Assembly: GCA_963735055.1 (NCBI GenBank)
Contig: CAVTJN010000003.1
Coordinates: forward strand, 30,747 to 94,746
Length of the DNA stretch: 64,000 bases
Origin: JBBITI01 sp963735055
Lineage (GTDB): Bacteria; Chloroflexota; Dehalococcoidia; Dehalococcoidales; UBA2162
Direction of reading: 5' to 3'
Of this stretch, positions 26,257 to 34,497 are shown piece by piece (position 1 is the first letter of the stretch; every line of letters starts with the position of its first letter). The position numbers were made by a program, and so were the translations under genes. Below the pieces are notes generated by a model. That model did no database searches and was not told the origin of the DNA. It was given only the letters and a program-made list of their open reading frames with translations.

Positions 26257-26940
26257 ATGAAGAAATATTTCGCAGAACTCATCGGGACAGCGGCACTGGT
26301 GTTGATCGGTTGCGGAAGTGCGGTGATCGCCGGACAGTCCATTGGCTTCGCCGGTATTTCCTTTGCCTTTGGACTGACCGTGCTGGCAATGGTGTATGCG
26401 ATCGGCAGCATATCCGGGTGCCATATCAATCCGGCGATTACCATTGCGATGTGGGTTGCCGGCAAGATCAAGGGAAGGGACGCAATCTATTATGTCATCG
26501 CCCAGTGTGCCGGCGGAATCGTGGGGGCCGCCTTGTTGTGGGCGATCGCCAGCGGGATTCCCGGTTTTTCTCTGGCAGTGACTGGCCTCGGTCAGAATGG
26601 CTACGGGATTCATTCACCGGCAGGCTACTCGATGGCAGCGGCCCTAGTCGCCGAAGTGGTACTGACTGCCTTGTTTCTCTTTGTCATCTTCGGGTCTACC
26701 CACAAGGACGCACCCAAAGGATTCGCCGGCTTGTCCATTGGCTTCACGCTGGTGTTGATCCATCTCGTGGGTATACCGATCACGGGTACGTCAGTGAACC
26801 CGGCAAGAAGCCTGGGACCGGCCGTCTTCGTTGGCGGCGACGCGCTTGCCCAACTCTGGCTCTTCATAGTTGCCCCGATAGTGGGCGCCATTATCGCCGC
26901 CGTGGTCTGGAAATATGTTTTCGAAGAGCGAGTTGCCTAG
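26257..26940 (+). CDS. MIP family aquaporin, AqpZ-like
   Basis: A 227-residue channel with six helices and two NPA boxes: GCHINPAITIAM (about residues 55-66) and TSVNPARSLGPAVF (about 180-193). The Arg after the second NPA is part of the selectivity filter. Together with a His (VLIHLVG) and small residues this suggests a water rather than glycerol channel. GGGAGG lies 8 bases before the ATG. Length matches the family. Confidence 0.92.
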   Translation: MKKYFAELIGTAALVLIGCGSAVIAGQSIGFAGISFAFGLTVLAMVYAIGSISGCHINPAITIAMWVAGKIKGRDAIYYVIAQCAGGIVGAALLWAIASGIPGFSLAVTGLGQNGYGIHSPAGYSMAAALVAEVVLTALFLFVIFGSTHKDAPKGFAGLSIGFTLVLIHLVGIPITGTSVNPARSLGPAVFVGGDALAQLWLFIVAPIVGAIIAAVVWKYVFEERVA

Positions 26941-26988
26941 AACCGGTGGTCCCTGCGGGTCCCGGCGTAACGCGGCCATCCCCGGTTC

Positions 26989-29457
26989 CTACCAGGCTTC
27001 CCTTAGTTCTCCGCGTGCGCTTCGCCAGTAAGGCAACCAACCCAAAGCCAGTAGTTGAACCGATATGTCGGTCCGGGTCGGCCGTATTATGACCCGGTCC
27101 AGAGGTTCGGTCAACGGATCCATTTTGGCGGCCAGCGCCGCGGTATCGGCGCGAAAGTCCGCCTCAAGTTGGTGTAGTCTCTGTTGGGCAGCGGCCACGG
27201 TGTCCTGGGCGCGTCCCACGTCCCGGGATTCTTTCATGGAGCGGTTCACCCGGCTCACAGTGGATCGGGCCCTGCCGAGCGATCCGGTTCCCACTCTCCG
27301 CCCCAGGAACCCACCCAGAATCGTGGTCCCAAATGACAGCGCCGTATCCATTTTCTGCTGGCGAGCCTGTTCTTGTTCACGCTCAACGGCTGCCTGAGCC
27401 CGCCGTACTTGTTCCTGAAGGGCAGCGAACCTGGGGGAGTACTTCTGCCTCAATTTGTCGGTGGCTTCGTCGCGCTGTTCCCGGGCTTTCTGCAACAACC
27501 GGACCCGGAAATCGCGTTCCGACTCGTTAACCCGGGAGTAGTCCTTCAGACCGGGACTCTTCCACAAGTCCACCTGCTGAGTGCGGGAGAGCCAGCCAGT
27601 GAATTCCTTACTCCAGAAGGCGTAGCTGCCGGCTTTCATGGCGATCGCGGGCAACTCACCAAACAGCCCCGGCTCCGCGGGCGACGGTTCCAGATCCTTT
27701 GTCTTCAAGTAGATCTCCGCCGCACTGTCCCATTCCAGAGAGACCGGACCTTCGGCCACCGGTGCCCGGTAGAGTACGTACTTGACGAGATTGACGCCCG
27801 TCTTCGCATCGTTGAAATGTATCTCGGCAGCTCCGAGTATTGCCGGTTGGTAGAAGAGGCTATAGTCCGCCGGCCGAACACTGCGCACGGGCGCAAAATA
27901 CTGCGGGACCCTGGGGGGCAGGACCGGGCGCGTGGCCGGTGATGTGTTGAAACCGCGGGTTTCCTCGGGCACCACCGGACGCGGTTCAACCTTGGCGCTT
28001 ACTGAAGCTGGGACGGCGACGGCCGGAGGACTCGCTGTCTTGCTCTTGACCGGATCCATGAGCAGCTTTATCTGGCTCCGGGTGAGCGGTCCGCGGAGGT
28101 AGGACATGGCCCAACGCGTTTCGAACACCAGCGGGGCATCATCATGGACGTTGTTCATGAGAAAGATGCGGTTGCCCAACCCCGCCAGAGTCTGTTCCAT
28201 GGCTTGCCGGTCCCATTTCACACCCGCCGTCGCAGCCACCCCCTCCAGCCCCTCAAGCACCCGGGCCTTGTCCCTTTCCGTCTGCAGTCTACCCAGAAAC
28301 CAGGTCCCGGCGTTGGACAGCCCTTTGTAGTCCAGGTCCACCGGATTCTGGGTGGCCAGCATGATCCCCACTCCGAAAGCCCGGGCCTGCTTCAGCAAGG
28401 TCAGCAAGGGTGTCTTGGAGGGAGGGTTGGCCACGGGCGGGAAAAAGCCAAAGATCTCATCCATGTAGACAACGGCTCTGAGGCTGGTGGTGCCGGATTG
28501 AGTGCGCATCCAGCCCACGATCTGGTTGAGGAGCAGCGAGACAAAGAACATGCGCTCAGAATCGTTCAGATGGGCAATCGAAAACACCGACACCCGGGGC
28601 TTGCCCTGGGACGTACGCAGTATGGAATCGATATCAAGCGGTTCTCCTTCCAGCCAAGTGCTGAAACCGGGCGCCGCCAGGAGGTTGTTCAACGCCAGGG
28701 CCAGCGCGAACCGCTCTTTGGCGGGGTAGAACGAATCCAGGTCCATAACGCCAATCGTCTTAACGGGTGGCGCCTGGATTTGCTGGATGAGGGCGGCAAT
28801 TCCAACATCCTGCCCTTCGTTCCAGGCCCGGGCGAGGAGGGTTGAGATCAGAATATGCTCACGGCTCTTAATAGGGTCGGCGTCAATGCCAATGATCCCG
28901 AGAAGGCTGGTGGCGGTGCTGTTGATGAGGTCCCGCAGTAGCTCGTCATCGTCCATTATCGCCTGGGGAGGGGCAGCAAAAGATTTTAGAATGGAGACCG
29001 GGACCCCGGCAGTGCTACCCGGCGTGTATATCACGAAATCCGCCGCCTGCCGCAACCTCTGGATGCGCTCACCACCCTGCCCCCAGGCGGCGAGTCCGTT
29101 CTTCCACATCTCGGCCTGTTTGGCGGCATAGTCTTCGTTGGAAAGCCCTTTCTTGGCGGCGTCCTCAGGGTTAACCCACGGCAGAAAGTCCTCTGCCTTC
29201 AGGTCCGGAAAAGTTAACAACAGGTTGGTCAGGTCGCCTTTGGGATCGATAGCGATGCACGGAATCCCGTCCATGGCCGCCTCTTCCAACAACGAGATAC
29301 AGAGACCGGTCTTGCCGCTTCCGGTCATGCCAACGCAAACGGCATGGGTCACCAGATCCTTGGAATCGTACAGAAAGAGCCCGCCCGGGGATCTCTGTTC
29401 TGCCAAGACGTAGGGCCGGCCGAGGTAAAAGACCCCTAATTTCTCGTATTCTTCCAT
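26989..29457 (-). CDS. HerA/DUF87-type ATPase
   Basis: An 822-residue P-loop ATPase with Walker A GMTGSGKT (about residues 43-50), a following AIDPKGDLTNLLL segment typical of HerA/VirB4-like proteins, and Walker B VVYMDEIFGFFPP. A sensor-like ATQNPVDLDYKGLSNAGTWFLGRL follows. The C-terminal third (about 640-780) has a long coiled coil rich in Arg, Gln and Glu. HerA-type proteins translocate DNA, usually with NurA; no nuclease gene is adjacent here, so its role may differ. Single gene, convergent with the aquaporin gene. Confidence 0.85.
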   Translation of the reverse strand: MEEYEKLGVFYLGRPYVLAEQRSPGGLFLYDSKDLVTHAVCVGMTGSGKTGLCISLLEEAAMDGIPCIAIDPKGDLTNLLLTFPDLKAEDFLPWVNPEDAAKKGLSNEDYAAKQAEMWKNGLAAWGQGGERIQRLRQAADFVIYTPGSTAGVPVSILKSFAAPPQAIMDDDELLRDLINSTATSLLGIIGIDADPIKSREHILISTLLARAWNEGQDVGIAALIQQIQAPPVKTIGVMDLDSFYPAKERFALALALNNLLAAPGFSTWLEGEPLDIDSILRTSQGKPRVSVFSIAHLNDSERMFFVSLLLNQIVGWMRTQSGTTSLRAVVYMDEIFGFFPPVANPPSKTPLLTLLKQARAFGVGIMLATQNPVDLDYKGLSNAGTWFLGRLQTERDKARVLEGLEGVAATAGVKWDRQAMEQTLAGLGNRIFLMNNVHDDAPLVFETRWAMSYLRGPLTRSQIKLLMDPVKSKTASPPAVAVPASVSAKVEPRPVVPEETRGFNTSPATRPVLPPRVPQYFAPVRSVRPADYSLFYQPAILGAAEIHFNDAKTGVNLVKYVLYRAPVAEGPVSLEWDSAAEIYLKTKDLEPSPAEPGLFGELPAIAMKAGSYAFWSKEFTGWLSRTQQVDLWKSPGLKDYSRVNESERDFRVRLLQKAREQRDEATDKLRQKYSPRFAALQEQVRRAQAAVEREQEQARQQKMDTALSFGTTILGGFLGRRVGTGSLGRARSTVSRVNRSMKESRDVGRAQDTVAAAQQRLHQLEADFRADTAALAAKMDPLTEPLDRVIIRPTRTDISVQLLALGWLPYWRSARGELREAW

Positions 29458-29570
29458 CTCTATTCCTTTGCGCGCCGCTTGGCGGCAGCCGTTAACCGGA
29501 CCGTCTCCCGGGTTGACTCATTGTACCACCTGCGGTTTGGATTTGGGACTTCTTCGATTCTGGAGAGGAA

Positions 29571-29598
29571 TTGAAGGGGTTGGCGATAGTGGTATAAT
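29571..29598 (+). promoter_or_regulatory. promoter for the DUF1508 gene
   Basis: -35 TTGAAG (29571-29576), 16-base spacer ending in TGG, -10 TATAAT (29593-29598). The start codon is 33 bases downstream. Confidence 0.75.
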
Positions 29599-29630
29599 GC
29601 TTCCAGAAAAATATCAGGGAGGAGTTTAAA

Positions 29631-29810
29631 ATGGCTGCGAAGTTCGAAATGTACAAGGATACCAAGGGTGAATTCCGCTGGAGGTTGGTAGCATCTAACG
29701 GGCAGACCATCGCCACTTCGGGAGAAGGCTACAAGGCGAAAGAGAGCGCCAAGGCCGGTATAGAATCTGTCAAGAAGAATGCGCCGACGGCCGAAATCGA
29801 GGAAAAATAG
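29631..29810 (+). CDS. YegP/DUF1508 family small protein
   Basis: A 59-residue protein (MAAKFEMYKDTKGEFRWRLV...). The FEMYKDTKGEFRWRL and SGEGYKAKESAKAGIESVKKN segments are the two halves of the DUF1508 repeat: a three-stranded sheet followed by a helix. Members are small and abundant, of unknown function. GGGAGGAG lies 6 bases before the ATG, and a good promoter is upstream, so expression may be high. Confidence 0.9.
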   Translation: MAAKFEMYKDTKGEFRWRLVASNGQTIATSGEGYKAKESAKAGIESVKKNAPTAEIEEK

Positions 29811-29899
29811 AAACAGGGAGCCAAGGCAAAAGAACGGAGCCGCCTGAGACACGGCATATTGGCGGCGTCGCCAACAGAATAAGTGGCTAGGAGGTCGAC

Positions 29900-30367
29900 A
29901 TGCTCAAGGATTTCAAGGCATTCATCATGCGCGGCAACGTGGTGGATATGGCAGTCGGCATCATCATTGGTGCGGCGTTCGGACCCATCGTCGGCTCCTT
30001 CGTGAAAGACGTCATCATGCCCCCGATCGGACTGGCTCTGGGTAAGGTGGATTTCGCCAACCTCCTGATCGTTCTCAAGGAAGGCGCGACCCCCGGGCCG
30101 TACGCCTCGCTGGCCGCCGCCCAGGCGGCCGGAGCGGTCTCCATCAACTATGGCACCTTCATAAACGCGGTGATCAACTTCATCATCATCGCGGCCGTGG
30201 TCTTCTTCTTCATCGTGCGGCCGATCGCCAGGATGAACGCCCGGCAGGCAGCCAAGGTTGCCGCCCCCGCGGCAGCCCCAACGACCAAAGAATGCTCTTT
30301 CTGCTATACGCAAATTCCGGTCAAAGCCACCCGGTGCCCCAATTGCACTTCACCGCTCACAAAATAG
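29900..30367 (+). CDS. mscL: large-conductance mechanosensitive channel with C-terminal zinc ribbon
   Basis: A 155-residue channel. The N-terminal MLKDFKAFIMRGNVVDMAVGIIIGAAFG is the conserved MscL start and first helix, and INAVINFIIIAAVVFFFIV is the second. It opens under membrane tension to release solutes. After an Ala-rich linker the tail carries CSFCYTQIPVKATRCPNC, a Cys4 zinc ribbon in place of the usual amphipathic helix bundle. Such zinc-ribbon tails occur in some bacterial MscL proteins. Confidence 0.95.
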   Translation: MLKDFKAFIMRGNVVDMAVGIIIGAAFGPIVGSFVKDVIMPPIGLALGKVDFANLLIVLKEGATPGPYASLAAAQAAGAVSINYGTFINAVINFIIIAAVVFFFIVRPIARMNARQAAKVAAPAAAPTTKECSFCYTQIPVKATRCPNCTSPLTK

Positions 30368-30453
30368 AGAATGCCATGCCGGATGAGTGTTCTTATTTGA
30401 TCGACGCTGACTGAAGACAACAATGACGAACAAGACCATAGGGAGGTAAAGAA

Positions 30454-30702
30454 ATGGGTTGGTTCTGGCATGTCCTGCTGGGAGTGGTAATTGGCATAAT
30501 AGCCCGATTGATTCACCCCGGCCGGGAGAACATGGGTTGGATCATGACGCTGCTGATCGGCATCGTGGGATCGGTGGTGGCGGCGCTGATCGGACAGGCT
30601 TCGGGCTGGTACAACGTGCCTTCATGGCTCGGCTTTGGCGTTGCCATAGTGCTGGCCATCATCCTGGTGGCGATCTACGCCAGACTCAAAGGTAAGAGAT
30701 AG
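30454..30702 (+). CDS. GlsB/YeaQ/YmgE family membrane protein
   Basis: An 82-residue protein with three hydrophobic helices (about residues 3-18, 28-46, 58-77). The pattern GWFWHVLLGVVIGIIARLI, then GWIMTLLIGIVGSVV is typical of the transglycosylase-associated/GlsB stress family. GGGAGG lies 7 bases before the ATG. It follows mscL by 86 bases, a plausible envelope-stress pair. Confidence 0.9.
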   Translation: MGWFWHVLLGVVIGIIARLIHPGRENMGWIMTLLIGIVGSVVAALIGQASGWYNVPSWLGFGVAIVLAIILVAIYARLKGKR

Positions 30703-30762
30703 GCGGCAGCGTCAGGTTCTCCGCCGCCGTAGTCTGTCCGACACGGCTCTTAGCTGATCAAC

Positions 30763-30797
30763 AAAAAGAGAGGGGAGCGGCGCTCCCCTCTCTTTTT
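30763..30797 (+). terminator. long hairpin terminator
   Basis: AAAAAGAGAGGGGAGCG against its complement with a tight loop, ending in TTTTT. It separates the convergent GlsB-type gene and the HEQAH protein and works both ways. Confidence 0.9.
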
Positions 30798-30869
30798 CTC
30801 TTTCAACGGGAACCCCACCTCATCATCTGCCCGCTCCCGGCGAAACAGGTGTTCATGCACGCTCCATTG

Positions 30870-31463
30870 TCAGAACAGTAAGGGATAATATGGTCTCAAT
30901 TGTTCAGGCATCTGCTGGCCAATGTAGCGGTAGACTTCAGCATGTCCCTCGATATCGCTGGAGAGACCGTACTTATTCTTTGAATACAGCAGCGTTATCA
31001 GCGGATCGGTATTCTTCAGAGCCGAATACAAGGTGGCAAAGGCCGTCTTCTGAGCAGCATTCAGCAAAGCATAGCTGTTGTGCGCCTGCTCATGGGCAAT
31101 CACGCCGGGATTCAACCAGGGCGGTTTGACCGCCAGGTGACGCTTTCCGCCGGCTTCCCAGGTTCCCGCCGGCGTGTCCTGTCTTATCCCCAGGTCAGTG
31201 AGGGACGGCGGATAGATGTCGTGCACCTGCAGATCAATTGCCGTCCTCCAGTAGTCCCAGTGTTGCGCCGGCACCGCCCAGTCCTGTAGCCACTTGGTCA
31301 TGACAGACGATACGTCCGTATTGGCGAGTGTTGCCGCCGGATTCATCGGTTCCTCAGGATGGGGCACGGCTATGCGGGTCGATGTGGCCGGCGCCGCTGA
31401 AGGACTCGGGGCGGTGGTGGGTTGTGCTTGTTGCAGGATCCTGAACAGTCGGTTGAAAACCAT
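30870..31463 (-). CDS. putative zinc metallopeptidase-like protein (HEQAH)
   Basis: A 197-residue protein starting MVFNRLFRILQQAQ, with GAGGAGGTGAG upstream of the ATG. A Pro/Ala/Ser-rich linker of about 35 residues precedes a domain with HExxH in VIAHEQAHNSYALL and, about 50 residues later, DIEGHAEVYRYIG, whose Glu/His could be the third metal ligand. The order fits a gluzincin- or lethal-factor-like peptidase fold. No clear signal peptide is seen. Substrate unknown; not matched to a named family. Confidence 0.6.
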   Translation of the reverse strand: MVFNRLFRILQQAQPTTAPSPSAAPATSTRIAVPHPEEPMNPAATLANTDVSSVMTKWLQDWAVPAQHWDYWRTAIDLQVHDIYPPSLTDLGIRQDTPAGTWEAGGKRHLAVKPPWLNPGVIAHEQAHNSYALLNAAQKTAFATLYSALKNTDPLITLLYSKNKYGLSSDIEGHAEVYRYIGQQMPEQLRPYYPLLF

Positions 31464-31672
31464 ATTCTCACCTCCTCTATTGATAAGGCGGCCCCACGCT
31501 GCCGGTACGGTCTTCGGCAAATCCGTCCAGTGACAGGGTGACTCCCGGGATGACTTTGCCCGTATCATGTATTCTATCACCGTTCCCGCTCCCCAGTTGG
31601 GACCAACTGCCTTCGCAGGCCACCGGCGTTGTTGCTTTCGCGAGCACGACGCCTTATCATGGACGCCAGACC

Positions 31673-32215
31673 ATGAGCGAGATCAAGGGCGCCTTCAGTC
31701 CCCTTTTCAACGAAATAGGGTTTGAGGCGCGAATCGATTGGCACGTGTCGCGGCGGGACTTCTCCCAGAATGTCAAAAAGCTGTTTGAAGACCTGCGGCA
31801 ACATCGTGCCGCGTTTCCCCTGCCGGTGGCGGCGAACACCGGGTCGGCCGCCTGCCTGCTCGCCGGTATCGACTGCAAAGGCTGCCCCGGCCGTTGCTGC
31901 ACGCGAAGTCTGAAGCATGTCTCGCTCTTTCCCTCCGAGGCCGCTAAGCTCGGTATCAAGGGGACGCCTGACAGCCAGGGGAAGATAGCACTGACCCTGC
32001 CCTGCAAATTCTTCAAGAAAGGGCAGTGCTCAGTATACGCCGACCGGCCCGCTCACTGCCGTCTCTACCCGGTCCAGGCCGGGGGCAGCGGACAGGGAGC
32101 TTCAGGACAGGAAGTCATTGTTGGCCTGGACTCATATTGCCCGGAGGCCTTTCGCCTCGGCCTGCGGGTCTACATGACGTCGTACGATCTGGCACACGGT
32201 CTAAATAATCTATGA
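31673..32215 (+). CDS. YkgJ-type cysteine-cluster protein
   Basis: A 180-residue protein with the zinc/iron-chelating cysteine cluster: CKGCPGRCCTRS (about residues 63-74), CKFFKKGQC and RPAHCRLYP. This CxxCxxxCC...C...C...C order is the YkgJ/Fli-B-related family, of uncertain function. The ATG has no good ribosome site and an earlier in-frame start at 31538 is possible, but the added segment looks non-coding. The stop lies 19 bases before the next cupin gene, so the two are probably co-transcribed. Confidence 0.78.
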   Translation: MSEIKGAFSPLFNEIGFEARIDWHVSRRDFSQNVKKLFEDLRQHRAAFPLPVAANTGSAACLLAGIDCKGCPGRCCTRSLKHVSLFPSEAAKLGIKGTPDSQGKIALTLPCKFFKKGQCSVYADRPAHCRLYPVQAGGSGQGASGQEVIVGLDSYCPEAFRLGLRVYMTSYDLAHGLNNL

Positions 32216-32234
32216 AAGAAGGAGGGATCGCTGC

Positions 32235-32720
32235 ATGGAGACGAAGAAGTACTGGCGACAGGTCATTCGGGGGCCCTTCTACAAGGATACCGAGCCGGGG
32301 ATGACGGGCACGTCAATATTTGCCCACCACAATGAGTACAAGAACGGGACCACATTAGGCTACCATTGCATCAATACCAACTATGAGGTACCGTCCAGTC
32401 ATTCCCATGACTTCCACGAATTGCTCTGCTTCATCGGGGGGAACCCGGAAAACATCAATGACCTCGGAGCGGAGATCAGCATCTGCCTCGGTGATGAACT
32501 CGAGGAACACATCATCACCAGCGCGACGGTCGTCTCCATTCCGCCGGGCCTCAAGCATTGTCCGCTGAAAGTGCTGAAGATCACCAAACCATTCGTCTTC
32601 CTGGAGGTGTCGGCGACCCAGGAGTATGGCCAGGGGGCGCAAATGGCGGATCGAAATCCTGCCCAGCAAACTCCTCCGGCGCAGCCTCCCGCCAAGCCCA
32701 AGAAGCCGGCGGCAGGATAG
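32235..32720 (+). CDS. cupin-domain protein (family member 4 of 4)
   Basis: A 161-residue protein with the same cupin core as 16687, 22672 and 23191: motif 1 SSHSHDFHELLCFIG, DLGAEISICLGDE, motif 2 SIPPGLKHCPLKVLKITKPF. A Pro/Gln/Lys-rich tail of about 25 residues ends the protein. GAAGGAGG lies upstream of the ATG. It sits away from the selenoprotein island, after a YkgJ protein and before a tiny membrane protein, so the family is not tied only to the selenoproteins. Confidence 0.78.
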   Translation: METKKYWRQVIRGPFYKDTEPGMTGTSIFAHHNEYKNGTTLGYHCINTNYEVPSSHSHDFHELLCFIGGNPENINDLGAEISICLGDELEEHIITSATVVSIPPGLKHCPLKVLKITKPFVFLEVSATQEYGQGAQMADRNPAQQTPPAQPPAKPKKPAAG

Positions 32721-32760
32721 GAGAAGCTTCTGACAGAACTGCGAAGACAGGGGGTGACAG

Positions 32761-32877
32761 ATGAGTGACCTGATGCTCGTGTTCGGCTGGGGATCGCCTA
32801 TAGGGACGGGCCTGTTCTTGTTGTGTCTGGCCGGGATGATCTACATCCTGTCCCGCGTGGGCAAGAAGAAGGAATAA
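32761..32877 (+). CDS. 38-residue single-helix membrane protein
   Basis: MSDLMLVFGWGSPIGTGLFL followed by LCLAGMIYILSRV and a KKKE tail: one membrane helix (about residues 12-31), positive end inside. It starts 40 bases after the cupin gene, with GGGGGTGACAG as a weak ribosome site. No family recognised; the clean helix and charged tail make it likelier than chance. Confidence 0.5.
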   Translation: MSDLMLVFGWGSPIGTGLFLLCLAGMIYILSRVGKKKE

Positions 32878-33390
32878 GGCCGCCCGAACTATCCCGGCTT
32901 CACCCGGCCGGCTGAACTCGGCGCCCCGCTTCCGTTTTTGGGGCCCCTTTGCGATGAACGCGGTATTGCGGCGGCCTGTCCTGACAGAATTCGCAGGACG
33001 GGGCGCCGAGGCGCGGGCACACCTCTTTGCCACAGGGTGTCATGTTTTGTTCTCCCCTTTTCTCCATTCTTTACCGGCACTCCCTTTCTGGTCGCCAGCC
33101 AGCGGCGCCGCCGGCGGTGTGTGGATTGTCGGCCTTCTTATCCCCATAACGTCTTTCTGAGCCAACTGTCAGGCGGGACCGACAAATCCTTGGAGGCAGG
33201 TTCCTCCGGCCGGGCAAAGCGAGTTCACCGATCCTCATTGTAACTGACCAAACGTCCCCGTACATGACACGGAAGTAATACCGGGCATGGTACCTTGGTC
33301 GCCACGCGGCCGCCAGGAACTACCCGATATACTAACAGAGCACCGGACGGAAGGGCGGGGCATCAGGCGACCGTAGCTTGCACGACGGTA
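32878..33390 (+). other. intergenic stretch, no supported gene
   Basis: About 510 bases. Open frames exist on both strands but are Arg/Ser-rich, lack ribosome sites and overlap each other. I see no repeat or RNA gene. Confidence 0.5.
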
Positions 33391-33419
33391 TTGACAGGCC
33401 GGGCAAGCTGCGCTATCGT
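33391..33419 (+). promoter_or_regulatory. promoter for the DUF5679 gene
   Basis: -35 TTGACA (33391-33396), 17-base spacer, -10 TATCGT (33414-33419); start codon 30 bases further. Confidence 0.65.
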
Positions 33420-33448
33420 TCTAGTCAATAAAGAAGGGGAGGGACGAG

Positions 33449-33589
33449 ATGAAAGCGTATTGTGTCAAGTGCCGGACCAGCCGCGAAGTGAAGAACCCCA
33501 AGGCGATCACGATGAAGAATGGCAAGCCGGCAACACAGGGCGTTTGCCCAACCTGCTCGACGAAGGTCTTCAGAATCGGCAAGAGCTAG
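33449..33589 (+). CDS. DUF5679-type small zinc-ribbon protein
   Basis: A 46-residue protein opening MKAYCVKCRTSREVKNPK and ending CPTCSTKVFRIGKS: two CxxC knuckles joined by a basic hairpin, a rubredoxin/zinc-ribbon-like fold known as DUF5679. Some relatives are fused to topoisomerase I C-termini. GGGGAGGGACG upstream of the ATG and a good promoter support expression. Confidence 0.88.
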   Translation: MKAYCVKCRTSREVKNPKAITMKNGKPATQGVCPTCSTKVFRIGKS

Positions 33590-33740
33590 TCCGCTTCGGC
33601 TCTGACTGGGCGGGCAGGCCCCGCCGGTTCAGCGGCTTTCGACCACCCCGCGCAGGATGGTCTGGTTCAGGTTGTGTGCTGACGTCCGGCAGGTGATCGA
33701 CCCGCCGGCAAGCCGCCGGGATTGCCGCGGTTTTTTCCGT

Positions 33741-34088
33741 CTATCGATGCGACCGTTTGAGACGACGAGCCATACGCCGGCCAAATCCCCGCACCGACCG
33801 CGCCACGGTCAAGATGGCGTGTCTCATCCAGATAACGATCATGGTCATGATGTACCGGGGCGCGGGCCGGTAACTGGTGCCGTCAGAAGAATACAGGTAG
33901 TGTCTTTGCCAGTAGCCGAACCTGAAAGCCTCCACCATGAACCAGACCGCTCCCGCCAACGCGACGCCGGACCCGATTCTGAGCGGAAGAACGTAGTCGG
34001 CGGCCTTCTTCATGACGCTGACGGCAAACAGGGCGGCGGATAAAATGAGCAAACCGATACCGATGGTGGCAAGTCGGCGGGTCCACAT
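33741..34088 (-). CDS. small membrane protein, probable leaderless transcript
   Basis: A 115-residue protein starting MWTRRLATIGIGLLIL with two membrane helices (about residues 7-27 and 38-58) and a strongly basic C-terminus (RRMARRLKRSHR). On the minus strand TATAAT lies 6 bases before the ATG (plus-strand 34095-34100), so the transcript would start at or next to the start codon; no Shine-Dalgarno is present. Family not recognised. Confidence 0.6.
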   Translation of the reverse strand: MWTRRLATIGIGLLILSAALFAVSVMKKAADYVLPLRIGSGVALAGAVWFMVEAFRFGYWQRHYLYSSDGTSYRPAPRYIMTMIVIWMRHAILTVARSVRGFGRRMARRLKRSHR

Positions 34089-34301
34089 GGGAGTATTATA
34101 CAACGTCAGCCAACAGCCATCAGCCGACAGACCTGTGTTTTGCCAGGCTTAACGCGCTGGTTAGACAGGCTTAGAACGATTGTGAATCAAGGCTGCGTCG
34201 ATGTGCGTGGTTCAAGCCGGCGCCATGTCGCCCACGGCGGCGGGGTATCGGGCGTTCGAAGTTCCGAAGCGCAGGCGTCGACGAGGACAGGAGCAGACAC
34301 T

Positions 34302-34475
34302 GTGGAATACGAGAAAGCAATCGCGGTCCTGAAAAGCATGGGAGAAAGGCACCCGCTCAACACCGAGGAAAAAGAGGCGGTCGTGACGGCCATCGGCGTT
34401 CTGAGTTGGGGTTCGCTGGCAAAGAGCAGGTTGAAAGCGCAGAAGGCCAGGCGGGACAAGAGCAAGGAATGGTGA
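34302..34475 (+). CDS. small hypothetical protein
   Basis: A 57-residue protein (MEYEKAIAVLKSMGERHPLN...), starting with GTG 8 bases after AGGAG. Mostly helical with a Lys/Arg-rich end (KAQKARRDKSKEW). The EKAIAVLKSM...LNTEEKEAVVTAIGVLSWG pattern looks like a conserved short helical protein, but I cannot name it. It lies 22 bases before the SDR gene. Confidence 0.6.
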   Translation: MEYEKAIAVLKSMGERHPLNTEEKEAVVTAIGVLSWGSLAKSRLKAQKARRDKSKEW

Positions 34476-34497
34476 AATGTGATACGATTCCCGGCTA

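Noticed and set aside
33295..33696. 133-codon plus-strand frame
   Set aside because: It overlaps the DUF5679 gene in another frame and has no ribosome site; the DUF5679 protein has CxxC pairs and a promoter.
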